Source: Comamonas fluminis (GTDB lineage: Bacteria; Pseudomonadota; Gammaproteobacteria; Burkholderiales; Burkholderiaceae_C). Taken from it: a stretch of 64,000 nucleotides of DNA. Positions 18,911-27,893 of the stretch are shown piece by piece (the stretch's first letter is position 1; each line of letters opens with the position of its first letter). A model generated the notes under the pieces. It was not told the DNA's origin and did not search any database. It saw nothing but the letters and a program-made list of their open reading frames with translations. Position numbers and translations under genes: made by a program. Where the stretch lies: contig NZ_CP066783.1 in NCBI RefSeq assembly GCF_019186805.1, forward strand, positions 1,107,501 through 1,171,500. Reading direction: 5' to 3'.

Positions 18911-18950
18911 AGATAGCTGCTAGCGCTTGATGGATAAGTGCTGGAGGTCT
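18911..18950. repeat. Dispersed AGCGCTT palindromic repeat, copy 2
   Basis: GATAGCTGCTAGCGCTTGA, a short centre, then TAAGTGCTGGAGGTC: the left arm CTAGCGCTT pairs with AAGTGCTGG (GT tolerated). It lies in the 82-bp pdxJ-acpS gap. Confidence 0.7.
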
Positions 18951-18972
18951 GTTTTTCTATAAGGAGTCATAG

Positions 18973-19368
18973 ATGATTTACGGCATTGGCACCGATATCT
19001 GCGATGTGCGCCGCATCCGCGCCAGCCTGGAAAAGCATGGCGAGCGCTTTGCGCTCAAGGTGCTGGCTGAGGGCGAAATCGCCACCTGGAAGGCCCGCAG
19101 CGCACGCTGGCCCGAGCGCGGCATTCGCTATCTGGCCACGCGCTTTTCGGCCAAGGAAGCGTTCAGCAAGGCCGTCGGTATGGGCATGCGCATGCCCATG
19201 ACCTGGCGCCACTGCGAAGTCATCAAACTGCCCAGCGGCCAGCCTGCGATTCGCCTGCATGGTGAACTCAAGGAATGGTTTGAGCAAAACAATCTGACGG
19301 CGCACTTGTCCGTCACAGATGAATCTGATTACGCAGCCAGCTTCTGCATTGTAGAGCGAAAAGAGTGA
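18973..19368 (+). CDS. acpS: Holo-ACP synthase
   Basis: A 131-residue AcpS, which moves 4'-phosphopantetheine from CoA onto Ser37 of the ACP encoded at 6432. The Mg2+ ligands are visible: Asp8 in [12 protein letters not shown] and the Glu in [11 protein letters not shown]. The length is usual. The ribosome-binding site AAGGAG is 8 bases before the ATG. The gene is bracketed by two copies of the AGCGCTT palindrome, which may end or stabilise its transcript at both sides (inference). Confidence 0.95.
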   Translation: MIYGIGTDICDVRRIRASLEKHGERFALKVLAEGEIATWKARSARWPERGIRYLATRFSAKEAFSKAVGMGMRMPMTWRHCEVIKLPSGQPAIRLHGELKEWFEQNNLTAHLSVTDESDYAASFCIVERKE

Positions 19369-19376
19369 AATTGGTC

Positions 19377-19415
19377 TGTAGCGCTTGATAGATAAGCGCA
19401 ATCAGCTATCAAATT
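19377..19415. repeat. Dispersed AGCGCTT palindromic repeat, copy 3
   Basis: TGTAGCGCTTGATAGATAAGCGCAATCAGCTATCAAATT: GCGCTT and AAGCGC are exact inverted arms, and the AGCTAT flank matches other copies. It lies between acpS and nagZ. Confidence 0.75.
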
Positions 19416-19428
19416 TGAATCAAACATC

Positions 19429-20520
19429 ATGAGCATGCACGCCCCTCTCATCATTGATATTGCAGGCACATCGCTGACCGATGTGGACCGCCAGCGTCTG
19501 GCCCATCCGCTGGTGGGCGGCATCATCCTGTTCAAGCGCAACTGGGAAGACCGCAGCGCGCTGGTGCAGTTGTGCGCGGACATCAAGGCGGTCAAGCCTG
19601 ATCTGCTGATCTGTGTGGACCACGAAGGCGGGCGCGTGCAGCGTTTCCGTACCGATGGCTTCACCCACATCCCGCCCATGCGCGCCTTTGGCGAGATGTG
19701 GATGGACGATGGCGTGGGTAAGAAATACCGCGAAGGCAGCGGCGCCATGCGTGCCATGAACGCGGCCACGGCTGCAGGCTATGTGCTGGGTACTGAGCTG
19801 CGCGCCTGCGGTGTGGACTTCAGCTTCACGCCCGTGCTGGATCTGGACTATGGCGAATCCTCCGTCATTGGCGACCGCAGCTTCCACCGCGACCCACGCG
19901 TGGTGGCGGCGCTGGCCAAGAGTCTGATGCATGGTCTGCTGCAAGCCGGCATGGGCAACTGTGGCAAACACTTCCCCGGCCACGGCTTTGTCAAGGCGGA
20001 TTCTCACGTCGATATTCCCGTGGATAAGCGTAGCCTGAATGCCATCCTCGACGAAGATGCCGCGCCGTACCCGTGGCTGTCCAGCGTGCTCACCGCCGTC
20101 ATGCCAGCGCATGTGATCTACCCCAAGGTGGACAAGCGCCCTGCAGGCTTTAGCGAGAAATGGCTCAAGGACATTCTGCGCAGCCGCCTGCGCTATGACG
20201 GCGCCATCTTCAGCGACGACCTGAGCATGGAAGGCGCACGCCGCATCAATGGCCAACTCATCAGCTACACCGAAGCGGCTCTGGAAGCGCTGAACGCCGG
20301 CTGCGACATGGTGCTGCTGTGCAATCAGAGCCTGGGCTTTGGCGAGCATGTGGACCAACTGCTCGACGGCATGGATGCCGCGCTGCGCGATGGCCGCTGG
20401 GTGCCCGATGAAGACAGCGAATCGCGCCGCGTCTCGCTGCTGCCCGATACCGAACCTCAGGCCTGGGATGACCTGATGCTGCAGCCCGCCTATCTGCAGG
20501 CGCTGGATCAACTGCCCTGA
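19429..20520 (+). CDS. nagZ: Beta-N-acetylhexosaminidase NagZ
   Basis: A 363-residue GH3 glycosidase of the cytoplasm that removes GlcNAc from 1,6-anhydro-muropeptides during cell-wall recycling; its products can induce AmpC-type beta-lactamases in species that have them. Visible are VDHEGGRVQRF, the KHFPGHG-x-V catalytic His loop, and the nucleophile Asp in FSDDLSMEGA. It is complete and closes the rnc-era-recO-pdxJ-acpS-nagZ group, followed by a clear terminator. Confidence 0.95.
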   Translation: MSMHAPLIIDIAGTSLTDVDRQRLAHPLVGGIILFKRNWEDRSALVQLCADIKAVKPDLLICVDHEGGRVQRFRTDGFTHIPPMRAFGEMWMDDGVGKKYREGSGAMRAMNAATAAGYVLGTELRACGVDFSFTPVLDLDYGESSVIGDRSFHRDPRVVAALAKSLMHGLLQAGMGNCGKHFPGHGFVKADSHVDIPVDKRSLNAILDEDAAPYPWLSSVLTAVMPAHVIYPKVDKRPAGFSEKWLKDILRSRLRYDGAIFSDDLSMEGARRINGQLISYTEAALEALNAGCDMVLLCNQSLGFGEHVDQLLDGMDAALRDGRWVPDEDSESRRVSLLPDTEPQAWDDLMLQPAYLQALDQLP

Positions 20521-20547
20521 TGCAGTCGTTGCTGCTCCGTGAACAGA

Positions 20548-20577
20548 AGAGGCCTGAGGGCCTCTTTTTTGTTTTTG
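20548..20577 (+). terminator. Intrinsic terminator after nagZ
   Basis: AGAGGCC (20548-20554) pairs with GGCCTCT (20559-20565) around TGAG, followed by a run of T. Confidence 0.85.
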
Positions 20578-20678
20578 CGCTTCAAAATAACCAATTTCAG
20601 TGAGTTACTTTTTGTAGGAGGTGGGTCATTCTTCCCGGGTTGCCTGCGCGCAACCTGTCCAAGTCAAGGAAGAAGTCC

Positions 20679-22418
20679 ATGTCCAGATCATCCAAACAGC
20701 CGTCCATGTGGGCTCAAACCTGGGGGCTGATTCGCCCGTATTTCTGGGAATCCCCTCAACGTTTTTCCGCCCTGGTACTGATTGGCGCAGTGTTGGGCTT
20801 GTCGGTGTTCAGCAGTTGGTGGCAAGCAAGGCTGGTGGGCTGGACGGGAGCCAAGACCAATGCCTTGCAAAGTAAAAACAGTGAGCAGTTCTATGCACTG
20901 CTGCCCGATTTTTTCTGGCTTGCCCTAGTGTTTATTGTGGCGCTGGTGATGACCTTCTACCTGACCGAGGTGCTGGAAATTCGTTGGCGTCGCTGGTTTA
21001 CCAGGAAATTATTGGCGCGTTGGTTTGAGCATCGTGCCTTCTATCAGCTGGAACTGATGCGCAATATGCCGGATCAGGCCGCGCCGGATAATCCCGATCA
21101 ACGTATTCACGAGGATGTGCAGAAATTCGTGAAGATGAGCTGTGATCTGGCGAGAGGCTTTACGCTTTCGCTGGCTATGCTGGTCTCATTTGGCTGGGTA
21201 CTTGTCGGTGTGGATGATGGAGCGGATCTCCATATTGGCGGGCAGGCAATCAATATCCCGGGTTTCATGCTATGGGTGGCGTTGCTGTATTGCGGGGCAG
21301 GCACGCTGGTCACTTACTGGCTGGGCAAGGCGCTCAAACGCATGAATTTTGAGCTGCAAAGGCGCGAAGCGCACTTTCGCTATCACATGGCGCGTGTGCG
21401 TGATAACGCCGAAGCGATTGCGCTTGATCGGGCGCAGGAGGTTGAGCATTTCCAGCTGGATAACAAACTCAATGCCCTGTTGGAGAGCAAATACGCCTTG
21501 GTCAAACGAGAGACGCGTTTGACATGGTTTACCAATTTCTTCAATAACCTGTCTGCCCTGTTTCCATATCTGGTACTAGCCGAGCGCTATTTCGGTGGCC
21601 ATATCTCCATGGGGACCCTGGCAGAGGTGAGCATGGCGTTTGGCATAGTGCAGGGTGCACTGTCTTGGTTCATCAGCAACTTCACTACTTTGGCCGAGTG
21701 GCGCGCATCGGCGCAGCGCCTGGCCGAGCTTGAAGCCGCTTTGCAGCGAACGGGTGACGCATCAGAGCTGACGCATGAGGCAGTGGATTCGCATGTGGCA
21801 GTAGAGGGGCTGGAGTTGCGATTGCCCGCAGGCCAAGTGCTTTTGCGTGATGTTGCTGCCCGCATCAATGCAGGCTGCAATGTGCTGATAGGCGGCCCTT
21901 CTGGCAGTGGCAAGTCCACTTTGCTCCGGGCGCTGTCCGGCATCTGGCCCTTTGCCAAAGGGCATGTCAGCTTGCCGGGCAATGTGATGTTTATCCCGCA
22001 GCAGCCTTATTTCCCCGAAGGGCGCCTGCGTGATGCTTTGGCTTACCCATCCCGGGCAGAAAACTACTCCGACGCTCAGTTGGCAGAAGCTTTGGAGTTG
22101 GCGGGGTTGCCCGCACTGCAGGCGCGGCTGGATGACTTTGAGGCCTGGCAAAGCTTGCTGTCCGGTGGTGAACGCCAGCGCCTTGCGGCCGCGCGTGTTT
22201 TGCTCAAACAGCCTGCATGGGTGATTGCCGATGAGGCTTCCAGCGCGCTGGACAACGCCTCGGAAGCACGGGTCTATGAGGCCTTGACCCAGATGGCGAA
22301 GCGCAATGGCGGTGCGGTGATTTCTGTGGCGCACCGCGATAGCGTGCGCAAGTATCACGACCAAGTCTGGCAGATTGAGCCACAGCGGCATGGGCTTGAC
22401 CTGCGGCCCATGGAGTGA
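20679..22418 (+). CDS. SbmA/BacA/YddA-type ABC transporter, fused permease and ATPase
   Basis: A 579-residue half-transporter with an N-terminal membrane domain of about six helices (residues 25-330) and a C-terminal ATPase. Walker A is GGPSGSGKST near residue 405, the signature is LSGGERQRLAA near 492, and Walker B VIADEASSALD follows. The opening (MWAQTWGLIRPYFWES, WYFTEVLEIRWRRW-like line) places it with the ABC_membrane_2 group that includes SbmA, BacA and YddA, which take up peptides, vitamin B12 or modified fatty acids; unlike SbmA it keeps its own ATPase. The ATG at 20679 has AAGGAAG upstream. It stands alone, so the substrate cannot be inferred. Confidence 0.85.
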   Translation: MSRSSKQPSMWAQTWGLIRPYFWESPQRFSALVLIGAVLGLSVFSSWWQARLVGWTGAKTNALQSKNSEQFYALLPDFFWLALVFIVALVMTFYLTEVLEIRWRRWFTRKLLARWFEHRAFYQLELMRNMPDQAAPDNPDQRIHEDVQKFVKMSCDLARGFTLSLAMLVSFGWVLVGVDDGADLHIGGQAINIPGFMLWVALLYCGAGTLVTYWLGKALKRMNFELQRREAHFRYHMARVRDNAEAIALDRAQEVEHFQLDNKLNALLESKYALVKRETRLTWFTNFFNNLSALFPYLVLAERYFGGHISMGTLAEVSMAFGIVQGALSWFISNFTTLAEWRASAQRLAELEAALQRTGDASELTHEAVDSHVAVEGLELRLPAGQVLLRDVAARINAGCNVLIGGPSGSGKSTLLRALSGIWPFAKGHVSLPGNVMFIPQQPYFPEGRLRDALAYPSRAENYSDAQLAEALELAGLPALQARLDDFEAWQSLLSGGERQRLAAARVLLKQPAWVIADEASSALDNASEARVYEALTQMAKRNGGAVISVAHRDSVRKYHDQVWQIEPQRHGLDLRPME

Positions 22419-22565
22419 GCACCAAGGTCTTGCGGATCACCTCCATGTACAAGGGTGCCCATGGAAACCCTTATTTATTTTTTCAAACGAAGACAGTTTT
22501 GAATAGTTAAAAAAGTAAGCACTTGCAACCTTAAATCTTTAAGATTCACAGGGTTGGAAGCGTTT

Positions 22566-24386
22566 ATGAACACATTTAAACATTTAGTATCAAATAAAGG
22601 AAGCCTGAAATTCTGCCTGGCTGGAGCTGGGCGGTTCACCGTGACAGCAACGCTGGCGGCATTGCTCGTGGCCTGCGGCGGAGGTGGGGGGGGGAGCAGT
22701 TCTTCACCAGACAGCAGCGCAACTCAAACACCTGGCAGCAACGATCAGGTGCAGGGTGGGGCGAATGCCGGAGTTGTGCCCGGCGGTGGAGCCAGCAGCA
22801 GCGACGATGGAGCCAATCTGGGTGGGGGGCTGCCACCTGCGCAAGAAGCGCTTAAGCCTGTTGCAGGGCAGATCGTGGGCTATATCAGCTACGACATGGT
22901 GCCTGCCACGGCTGACAAGGGGCTGAATTACGCAGCAACCCAGTCCATGCCTGCGCGTGGTGTGGTGGTGGATGCGGTCGATGCGACAGGTGTTGTGGCA
23001 TCTGCTGTAACAGATGCCAAGGGCTTGTACACGCTGGCAGTGCCGACAGGGCGCCAGGTGCAACTGCGCGTGCAGGCACGAATCAAAAGCAGTGATGGCC
23101 GCTGGGATGTGGCCGTGCGTGACAACACGTCATCGGGCTACCCTACGGCAGCGCCTGTCTATGCCATGACCAGTTCTGCACAGATCATGCCTGCAGCAGG
23201 CATGGTGCTGGATTTGAATGCCGCTTCGGGCTGGACTGGCAGCAGCTATGGTGATGTGCGTGCCGCAGCCCCATTTGCTGTGCTGGATCAGGCCTATACA
23301 TCCATGCGGTATGTGGATGACGCGCTCGCCGCGGCTGGCCAGATGCTGCCCACTTTCCCAACACTGAATATCTACTGGAGCAGCAACAACCGCAGCGCGG
23401 TCGGCAGCTATGCGCAAGGCGATATTGGCACCAGCAGCTGGACCAATGCGCAATCGGGTGTGGCTGAGGGCTTGTACATCCTGGGCAAGGAAAGCCTGGA
23501 CTCCGACGAGTACGACACCAGCATCTTGATCCACGAGTGGATGCACTACTTCGAGAACAAGCTCTCGCGGTCTGACTCTCCCGGTGGAAATCATGCACTC
23601 GGGGACAAGCTGGACATGCGGGTTGCATGGTCTGAAGGGCTGGCCAGTGCCATGTCTTCCTCCATGCGCGGCAATGCAAGCTTTATTGACACCCTGGGCG
23701 CCCGGCAAAGCCAGTCTTCAACGTTCAGCGTAGATACCCAGCCAGTGGTTTCAGATCGTGGTTTCTTCAGTGAACGCTCTGTGCAGTACGCGGTCTACCA
23801 GCTGTCTCGCCTGCAAGGTGGTGCCGCTGCGGTGCTGCAAACTCTGCTGGCAGAGCAAAAGAACACGCCCGCAGCGACCAGCATTTTTTCATTCGCGGCA
23901 GGTCTGGCTCCTCGAATGGCAGCAGGTGCTACGGACACTGTCTTCAGCGACATCGGTCTGCCCAGTGCAAGCACATTGGATGCATGGGGTGGCTCTGTCA
24001 GCTACGTCACCAGCTTTGCCAGCGGCATTCCAGTGGTGGATCAACTGCTTTCTGGAATTGCGACGGCACCTGTGTGCGTATCCAACCAGTATGGGTCTTA
24101 CAACAAGCTCGATCGCAACAGGCCAATCCGTCTGGAAGTGCCTGCGGCCGGTAAATGGCGTCTTGTGGCGACAGGGACTGCTGCTCTGGCCCGGGTTGAT
24201 CTGTATCGCACAGGTGTATGGCAGCCACCTGTCAACGAGGTTGCGCTGGCGCCTGTGCTTGAAAACACGTACCAGTTGCAAGCCGGTACCTATGTAGCAA
24301 TGTTGACGGACGCAAGCATGTACAACGGCACTGCCAAGCCTCAGTTGCATTCATGCTTTGGTGTTCGATGGGAAAAGGTGAGTTGA
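22566..24386 (+). CDS. Lipoprotein with zinc-metallopeptidase (HExxH) motif
   Basis: A 606-residue protein I do not recognise as a named family. A signal peptide ends in the lipobox LVAC (Cys37), followed by a Gly/Ser-rich linker (residues 38-95). A carboxypeptidase-regulatory-like beta domain follows (about 105-170, GQIVGYISYDM to VQLRVQARI). The central domain has IHEWMHYFEN with His323, Glu324 and His327, and then Glu357 in AWSEGLASAM, the spacing of gluzincin peptidases. The last 100 residues look like a PPC-type beta domain. It is presumably an outer-membrane-anchored peptidase. The ATG at 22566 has GGAAG upstream. The stop overlaps the next gene (TGATG), so the two are coupled. Confidence 0.7.
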   Translation: MNTFKHLVSNKGSLKFCLAGAGRFTVTATLAALLVACGGGGGGSSSSPDSSATQTPGSNDQVQGGANAGVVPGGGASSSDDGANLGGGLPPAQEALKPVAGQIVGYISYDMVPATADKGLNYAATQSMPARGVVVDAVDATGVVASAVTDAKGLYTLAVPTGRQVQLRVQARIKSSDGRWDVAVRDNTSSGYPTAAPVYAMTSSAQIMPAAGMVLDLNAASGWTGSSYGDVRAAAPFAVLDQAYTSMRYVDDALAAAGQMLPTFPTLNIYWSSNNRSAVGSYAQGDIGTSSWTNAQSGVAEGLYILGKESLDSDEYDTSILIHEWMHYFENKLSRSDSPGGNHALGDKLDMRVAWSEGLASAMSSSMRGNASFIDTLGARQSQSSTFSVDTQPVVSDRGFFSERSVQYAVYQLSRLQGGAAAVLQTLLAEQKNTPAATSIFSFAAGLAPRMAAGATDTVFSDIGLPSASTLDAWGGSVSYVTSFASGIPVVDQLLSGIATAPVCVSNQYGSYNKLDRNRPIRLEVPAAGKWRLVATGTAALARVDLYRTGVWQPPVNEVALAPVLENTYQLQAGTYVAMLTDASMYNGTAKPQLHSCFGVRWEKVS

Positions 24387-24919
24387 TGCAAATGTTTGGC
24401 AAGTGCGCCTGGGGGTGCAAATGGGTATGGGGTCTGGCTGCAGCAGCAAGCTTGTTGATGTCTGCACCAGTGATGGCGACTGGTGGGCAGGACGCTTCGC
24501 CACTGAACCAGCGTCAGCGCAAGGCGGGTGATGTGGTGACTGTGTCTGTGGGTGAATTGCCTGCAGGACTGAGCGTTGGACCGGTGAAGGTGAAGCTGGA
24601 TTTCGTGGGCAGCCCCGGCGTGGATTCACTGCAGCTAAGCTATGCCGTGGAAGGCTCGCTGCGCGTGGAAGCGAGCGCACCAGCAGAAATCAGGCTGGAT
24701 GCGCAACACCATGCAAGCACCGAGATCCCGCTCACAGTGCTTGCCTCTGGCTTGCATTACCTGCATGTTCATGTGCGTTCAGGCTCGCATTACTCGGCAT
24801 TTGCCGTGCGAATTGATGCGGGTTCTGTGCAGGGAATCAACAAAACCACGCGCCAGGCACGGCAGGTGCAGGATGGCGGCTTTACCGAAATGCCAGCGCA
24901 GGAAAAGCGCAGATATTGA
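24386..24919 (+). CDS. Small exported beta-rich protein coupled to the lipoprotein peptidase
   Basis: A 177-residue protein with a signal peptide (WVWGLAAAASLLMSAPVMA, cleaved near residue 32) and a mature part that reads as one beta-sandwich (VVTVSVGELPAGL to YSAFAVRIDAG) plus a basic C-terminal tail ending EKRRY. No known family is recognised. Its ATG overlaps the stop of the lipoprotein gene by one base, and an AAAAGGTGA ribosome-binding site lies inside that gene. Coupled translation and joint export suggest a partner, inhibitor or folding aid of the putative peptidase; this is inference. A strong terminator follows. Confidence 0.65.
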   Translation: MQMFGKCAWGCKWVWGLAAAASLLMSAPVMATGGQDASPLNQRQRKAGDVVTVSVGELPAGLSVGPVKVKLDFVGSPGVDSLQLSYAVEGSLRVEASAPAEIRLDAQHHASTEIPLTVLASGLHYLHVHVRSGSHYSAFAVRIDAGSVQGINKTTRQARQVQDGGFTEMPAQEKRRY

Positions 24920-24986
24920 GCCTCTGCGGAGGAAGACCTTGAATCCTTCAAGACGTTGATTCAACGGAATTTTTTCCGCTCTATGT

Positions 24987-25030
24987 ACAGCCCGCAAGTT
25001 GCAGTGAGATGCTACTTGCGGGCTGTTTTA
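24987..25030 (+). terminator. Strong intrinsic terminator after the lipoprotein pair
   Basis: The 13-bp perfect arms ACAGCCCGCAAGT (24987-24999) and ACTTGCGGGCTGT (25014-25026) are followed by TTTTATT. Confidence 0.88.
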
Positions 25031-25220
25031 TTGGGGCGTTCAGAAAGCCCCAATTGAAGCGTTTTTAAGTGCTCAAAACAGGTCTTGAGTCTTAGGTCTT
25101 ATATCTAATGGAAAACCCTAGTTGTCTACTCCAACAAAAGACCCCGGCCTACCCGGTGTTGCGACTGACGGCCGAAACAAATGCTTGCAGAGACCACTAG
25201 CATTGGAGGATTAAAGAAGT

Positions 25221-25283
25221 ATGAGCTCGCTTCGGATTCGTCTGACGTGGGCTCCTGTGTGTGCATGTGTGCACTTGCATTAG
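25221..25283 (+). CDS. Possible 20-residue Cys/His leader peptide upstream of the dehydrogenase operon
   Basis: A short ORF with a strong GGAGG at 25205-25209 (11 bases before the ATG, with AAAGAAG in between) reads MSSLRIRLTWAPVCACVHLH and stops at 25281. The C-terminal C-x-C-x-H-x-H arrangement is unusual for random sequence. It lies 125 bp before the dehydrogenase operon, within a 488-bp gap that otherwise contains only a terminator and an ACCTCC/GGAGGT inverted pair (about 25351-25378). It may be a regulatory uORF that senses metal or cysteine supply; expression is unproven. Confidence 0.4.
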   Translation: MSSLRIRLTWAPVCACVHLH

Positions 25284-25407
25284 CCCTTCTTTTTGCATGG
25301 CTCCATCAAGCGATGCCCAAGAGAAGCCATCGCTTTTGAGTACCACTGAATGACCTCCCACCACTTGGCTGTGGAGGTGTTCACACCACGATGTAGGAAC
25401 AGAGAAA

Positions 25408-26106
25408 ATGTCTGATTTTTCCCCTCCAAGCCGCAGAACCTTCATGCTGGCATCGGGCGCTGGCGTAGCGCTCACCGGTGCTGCCCTGACGTTTCGTGCC
25501 AACTCCAAGGAAGCTCCCGCTGGCCTTGACAAGTACAAGCCTGAGTACCTCAACGCCGAAGAATGGGCCTTTGTGCTGGCAGCGACTGCACGCCTGATTC
25601 CTTCGGAAGGCGACGGCCCCGGCGCTATCGAAGCCCATGTGCCTGTGTTCATTGACCGCCAGCTCCAGGGCTACTACGGCAATGCCGAGATCTGGTACAT
25701 GGAAGGCCCCCACGATCCTGAAGCCACACCGGATCGCGGCTGGCAATCGCCACTGAACCCTGCGCAGCTCTACCGTAAGGCCATTCCCGCCTTCAACGCT
25801 GCCTGCAAGGAAAAGTTCGGCAAGGACTTCAAGGATCTGGCTGCCGAGCAGCAGGACGAAGCCCTGACCGCCCTGCAAAAGGGTGGCATCAAGCTGGACC
25901 CTGAACTGAGCTTCTTCTTTGCCACCTTGCTGGCCAACACCAAGGAAGGCTACTTTGCCGACCCGCAGCACGGCGGCAACTACGGCATGCAATCGTGGAA
26001 GTACATCGGCTTCCCCGGCGCGCGCGCCAGCTATGCCGAATGGGTGGATCAGCACAACAAGAAATATCCGCTGGGCCCCGTGTCCATCAAGGGTGAAAGG
26101 GCTTAA
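25408..26106 (+). CDS. Gluconate 2-dehydrogenase gamma subunit (subunit 3 family)
   Basis: A 232-residue small subunit of a membrane flavoprotein dehydrogenase. A twin-arginine signal (PPSRRTFMLASGAGVAL) at residues 6-24 is followed by the Gluconate_2-dh3 domain with EWAFVLAATARLIPSEGDGPGA and a C-terminal half containing ADPQHGGNYGMQSWKYIGFPGAR. In characterised enzymes this subunit helps export the folded catalytic subunit through Tat and stays bound. It begins a gamma-alpha-beta operon: the flavoprotein starts 4 bp later. Confidence 0.9.
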   Translation: MSDFSPPSRRTFMLASGAGVALTGAALTFRANSKEAPAGLDKYKPEYLNAEEWAFVLAATARLIPSEGDGPGAIEAHVPVFIDRQLQGYYGNAEIWYMEGPHDPEATPDRGWQSPLNPAQLYRKAIPAFNAACKEKFGKDFKDLAAEQQDEALTALQKGGIKLDPELSFFFATLLANTKEGYFADPQHGGNYGMQSWKYIGFPGARASYAEWVDQHNKKYPLGPVSIKGERA

Positions 26107-26109
26107 GTC

Positions 26110-27879
26110 ATGGCACGTATTGAAAAGAAAAAAGACGTGGTGATCGTTGGCCTGGGTTGGACAGGTTCGATTGCCGGTATGGAACTGGCTGCCGAAGGCC
26201 TGGAAATCGTGGCGCTGGAGCGCGGCGGTGACCAGAACACCGTGCCTGAGTTCAAGTACCCCAACCAGATCGACGAGCTGACCTATGGCGTGCGTCTGAA
26301 GAACATGCAGCACCCCCGTCAGGCGACGGTGACGGTGCGCCGTGATGACAGCGAAATCGCACTGCCTTACCGCTCCATGGGCTCCTTCCTGCCTGCCAAT
26401 GGCGTGGGTGGTGCCGGTACGCACTGGAATGGTTTGCTGTGGCGCCCTCAGCCCGAGGAAATCAAGCTGCGCAGCTATGTGAAGGAAAAATGGGGCGAGT
26501 CCATCATTCCCGAAGGAATGAACCTGATGGACTACCCCGTCACCTATGACGAGCTGGAGCCCTTCTTCACCCAGTTTGATGAAGTCGCTGGTATCTCGGG
26601 CAAGGCCGGTAACCTCAAGGGCCAGATTCAGGCTGGCGGCAATCCTTTTGAAGGCTGGCGCTCTAAAGAGTACCCCATGCCTGCGCTGCCTGCGACTTAC
26701 GACTCGACCAAGTTCGAGGCCTGCGCCAAGAGCATGGGCCTGCACCCATTCCCTGCCCCTGCCGGTATTGCGTCCACATCCTATGTGAACCCCTACGGCA
26801 TGCAGATGGCACCTTGCAACTTCTGCGGTTTCTGCGAACGTTTTGGTTGCTACCAGTATTCCAAGTCGTCGCCCCAGACGGCAGTGCTGGATGCGCTCAA
26901 GCGCAAGAAGAATTTCTCTTACCGCACCCACTGCGAAGTGCTGCGTGTGGAAAGCTCGGAAGACGGCAAGACCGCCACCGGCGTGACCTACTTCGACTCC
27001 AACACGAACGAAGAAGTGTTCCAGCCTGCGGATCTGGTGATTCTGTCGTCCTACCAGCTCAACAACGTGCACCTGCTGCTGGTGTCCGGCATTGGCAAGC
27101 CTTACGACCCCAAGACCAACACGGGCGTGACCGGCAAGAACTACGCCTACCAGATGAACGGCGGCGTGACCCTGTTCTTCAAGGAAGAGAACTTCAACCC
27201 GTTCATCGGCCACGGCTCCAACGGCATGTGTATCGACGACTACGGTATCAACCAGAACGACTTCGGCAAGCTGGGCTTTATCGGCGGCGCCTACTGGCGC
27301 GTGGGCACCATGAATGGCCAGCCTATCCGCTCCATGCCGCTGCCCAAGGGCACACCTGGCTGGGGTGCAGGCTGGAAGAAGGGCATTGGCGAGTGGTACG
27401 GCCACTCCATGTCGATCGGCACGCACGGCTCGCACATGTCCTACCGCAACAACCACCTGGACCTGGACCCTACCTACAAGGATCCACATGGCCGTCCTTT
27501 GATGCGCATGACCTTCAACTGGCAGGACAACGACATCCGCATGACCCAGTACCAGAAGATCAAGGCAGAAGAAGTGGGTAACGCTTTGAAGCCCGATCTG
27601 CTGCAGTCTGGCTTCAAGAACATTGGTGCCAAATTCGACGTGCGTCCTTACCAGACCACGCACAACACCGGTGGCCACATCATGTCGGAGCGCCCTACAG
27701 AAGGCGTGGTCAACCGCTACTGCCAGGCCTGGGACAAGCACAACGTGTTCGTCTTCGGCGCGGGCAACTTCGTGCAGAACACCCAGTACAACCCCACCGG
27801 CATGGTGGGTGGCCTGGCGTACTGGACGCTGCATGCCATCCGCACCCTGTATTTGAAGAACCCACGTCCGCTGGTCTGA
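26110..27879 (+). CDS. Membrane-bound GMC-family flavoprotein dehydrogenase, alpha subunit (gluconate 2-dehydrogenase type)
   Basis: A 589-residue FAD enzyme. The dinucleotide motif VGLGWTGSIAGMELA is near residues 13-28, and a cysteine cluster C236-x2-C239-x2-C242-x4-C247 probably holds a 3Fe-4S centre as in FAD-glucose and fructose dehydrogenases. The C-terminal region has HNTGGHIM and GAGNFVQNTQYNPT, where the catalytic residues of this family lie. There is no signal peptide: it should travel with the Tat-tagged gamma subunit. The length fits gluconate dehydrogenase better than FAD-glucose dehydrogenase, but the sugar acid or polyol substrate is not proven. Electrons pass to the cytochrome encoded next. 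Confidence 0.87.
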   Translation: MARIEKKKDVVIVGLGWTGSIAGMELAAEGLEIVALERGGDQNTVPEFKYPNQIDELTYGVRLKNMQHPRQATVTVRRDDSEIALPYRSMGSFLPANGVGGAGTHWNGLLWRPQPEEIKLRSYVKEKWGESIIPEGMNLMDYPVTYDELEPFFTQFDEVAGISGKAGNLKGQIQAGGNPFEGWRSKEYPMPALPATYDSTKFEACAKSMGLHPFPAPAGIASTSYVNPYGMQMAPCNFCGFCERFGCYQYSKSSPQTAVLDALKRKKNFSYRTHCEVLRVESSEDGKTATGVTYFDSNTNEEVFQPADLVILSSYQLNNVHLLLVSGIGKPYDPKTNTGVTGKNYAYQMNGGVTLFFKEENFNPFIGHGSNGMCIDDYGINQNDFGKLGFIGGAYWRVGTMNGQPIRSMPLPKGTPGWGAGWKKGIGEWYGHSMSIGTHGSHMSYRNNHLDLDPTYKDPHGRPLMRMTFNWQDNDIRMTQYQKIKAEEVGNALKPDLLQSGFKNIGAKFDVRPYQTTHNTGGHIMSERPTEGVVNRYCQAWDKHNVFVFGAGNFVQNTQYNPTGMVGGLAYWTLHAIRTLYLKNPRPLV

Positions 27880-27893
27880 GGGAGTAAGACACT

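Noticed and set aside
25381..27834. An 817-codon open frame antisense to the flavoprotein dehydrogenase
   Set aside because: The sense strand encodes a well-recognised operon; the antisense frame has no family motifs and is a by-product of high-GC third positions.
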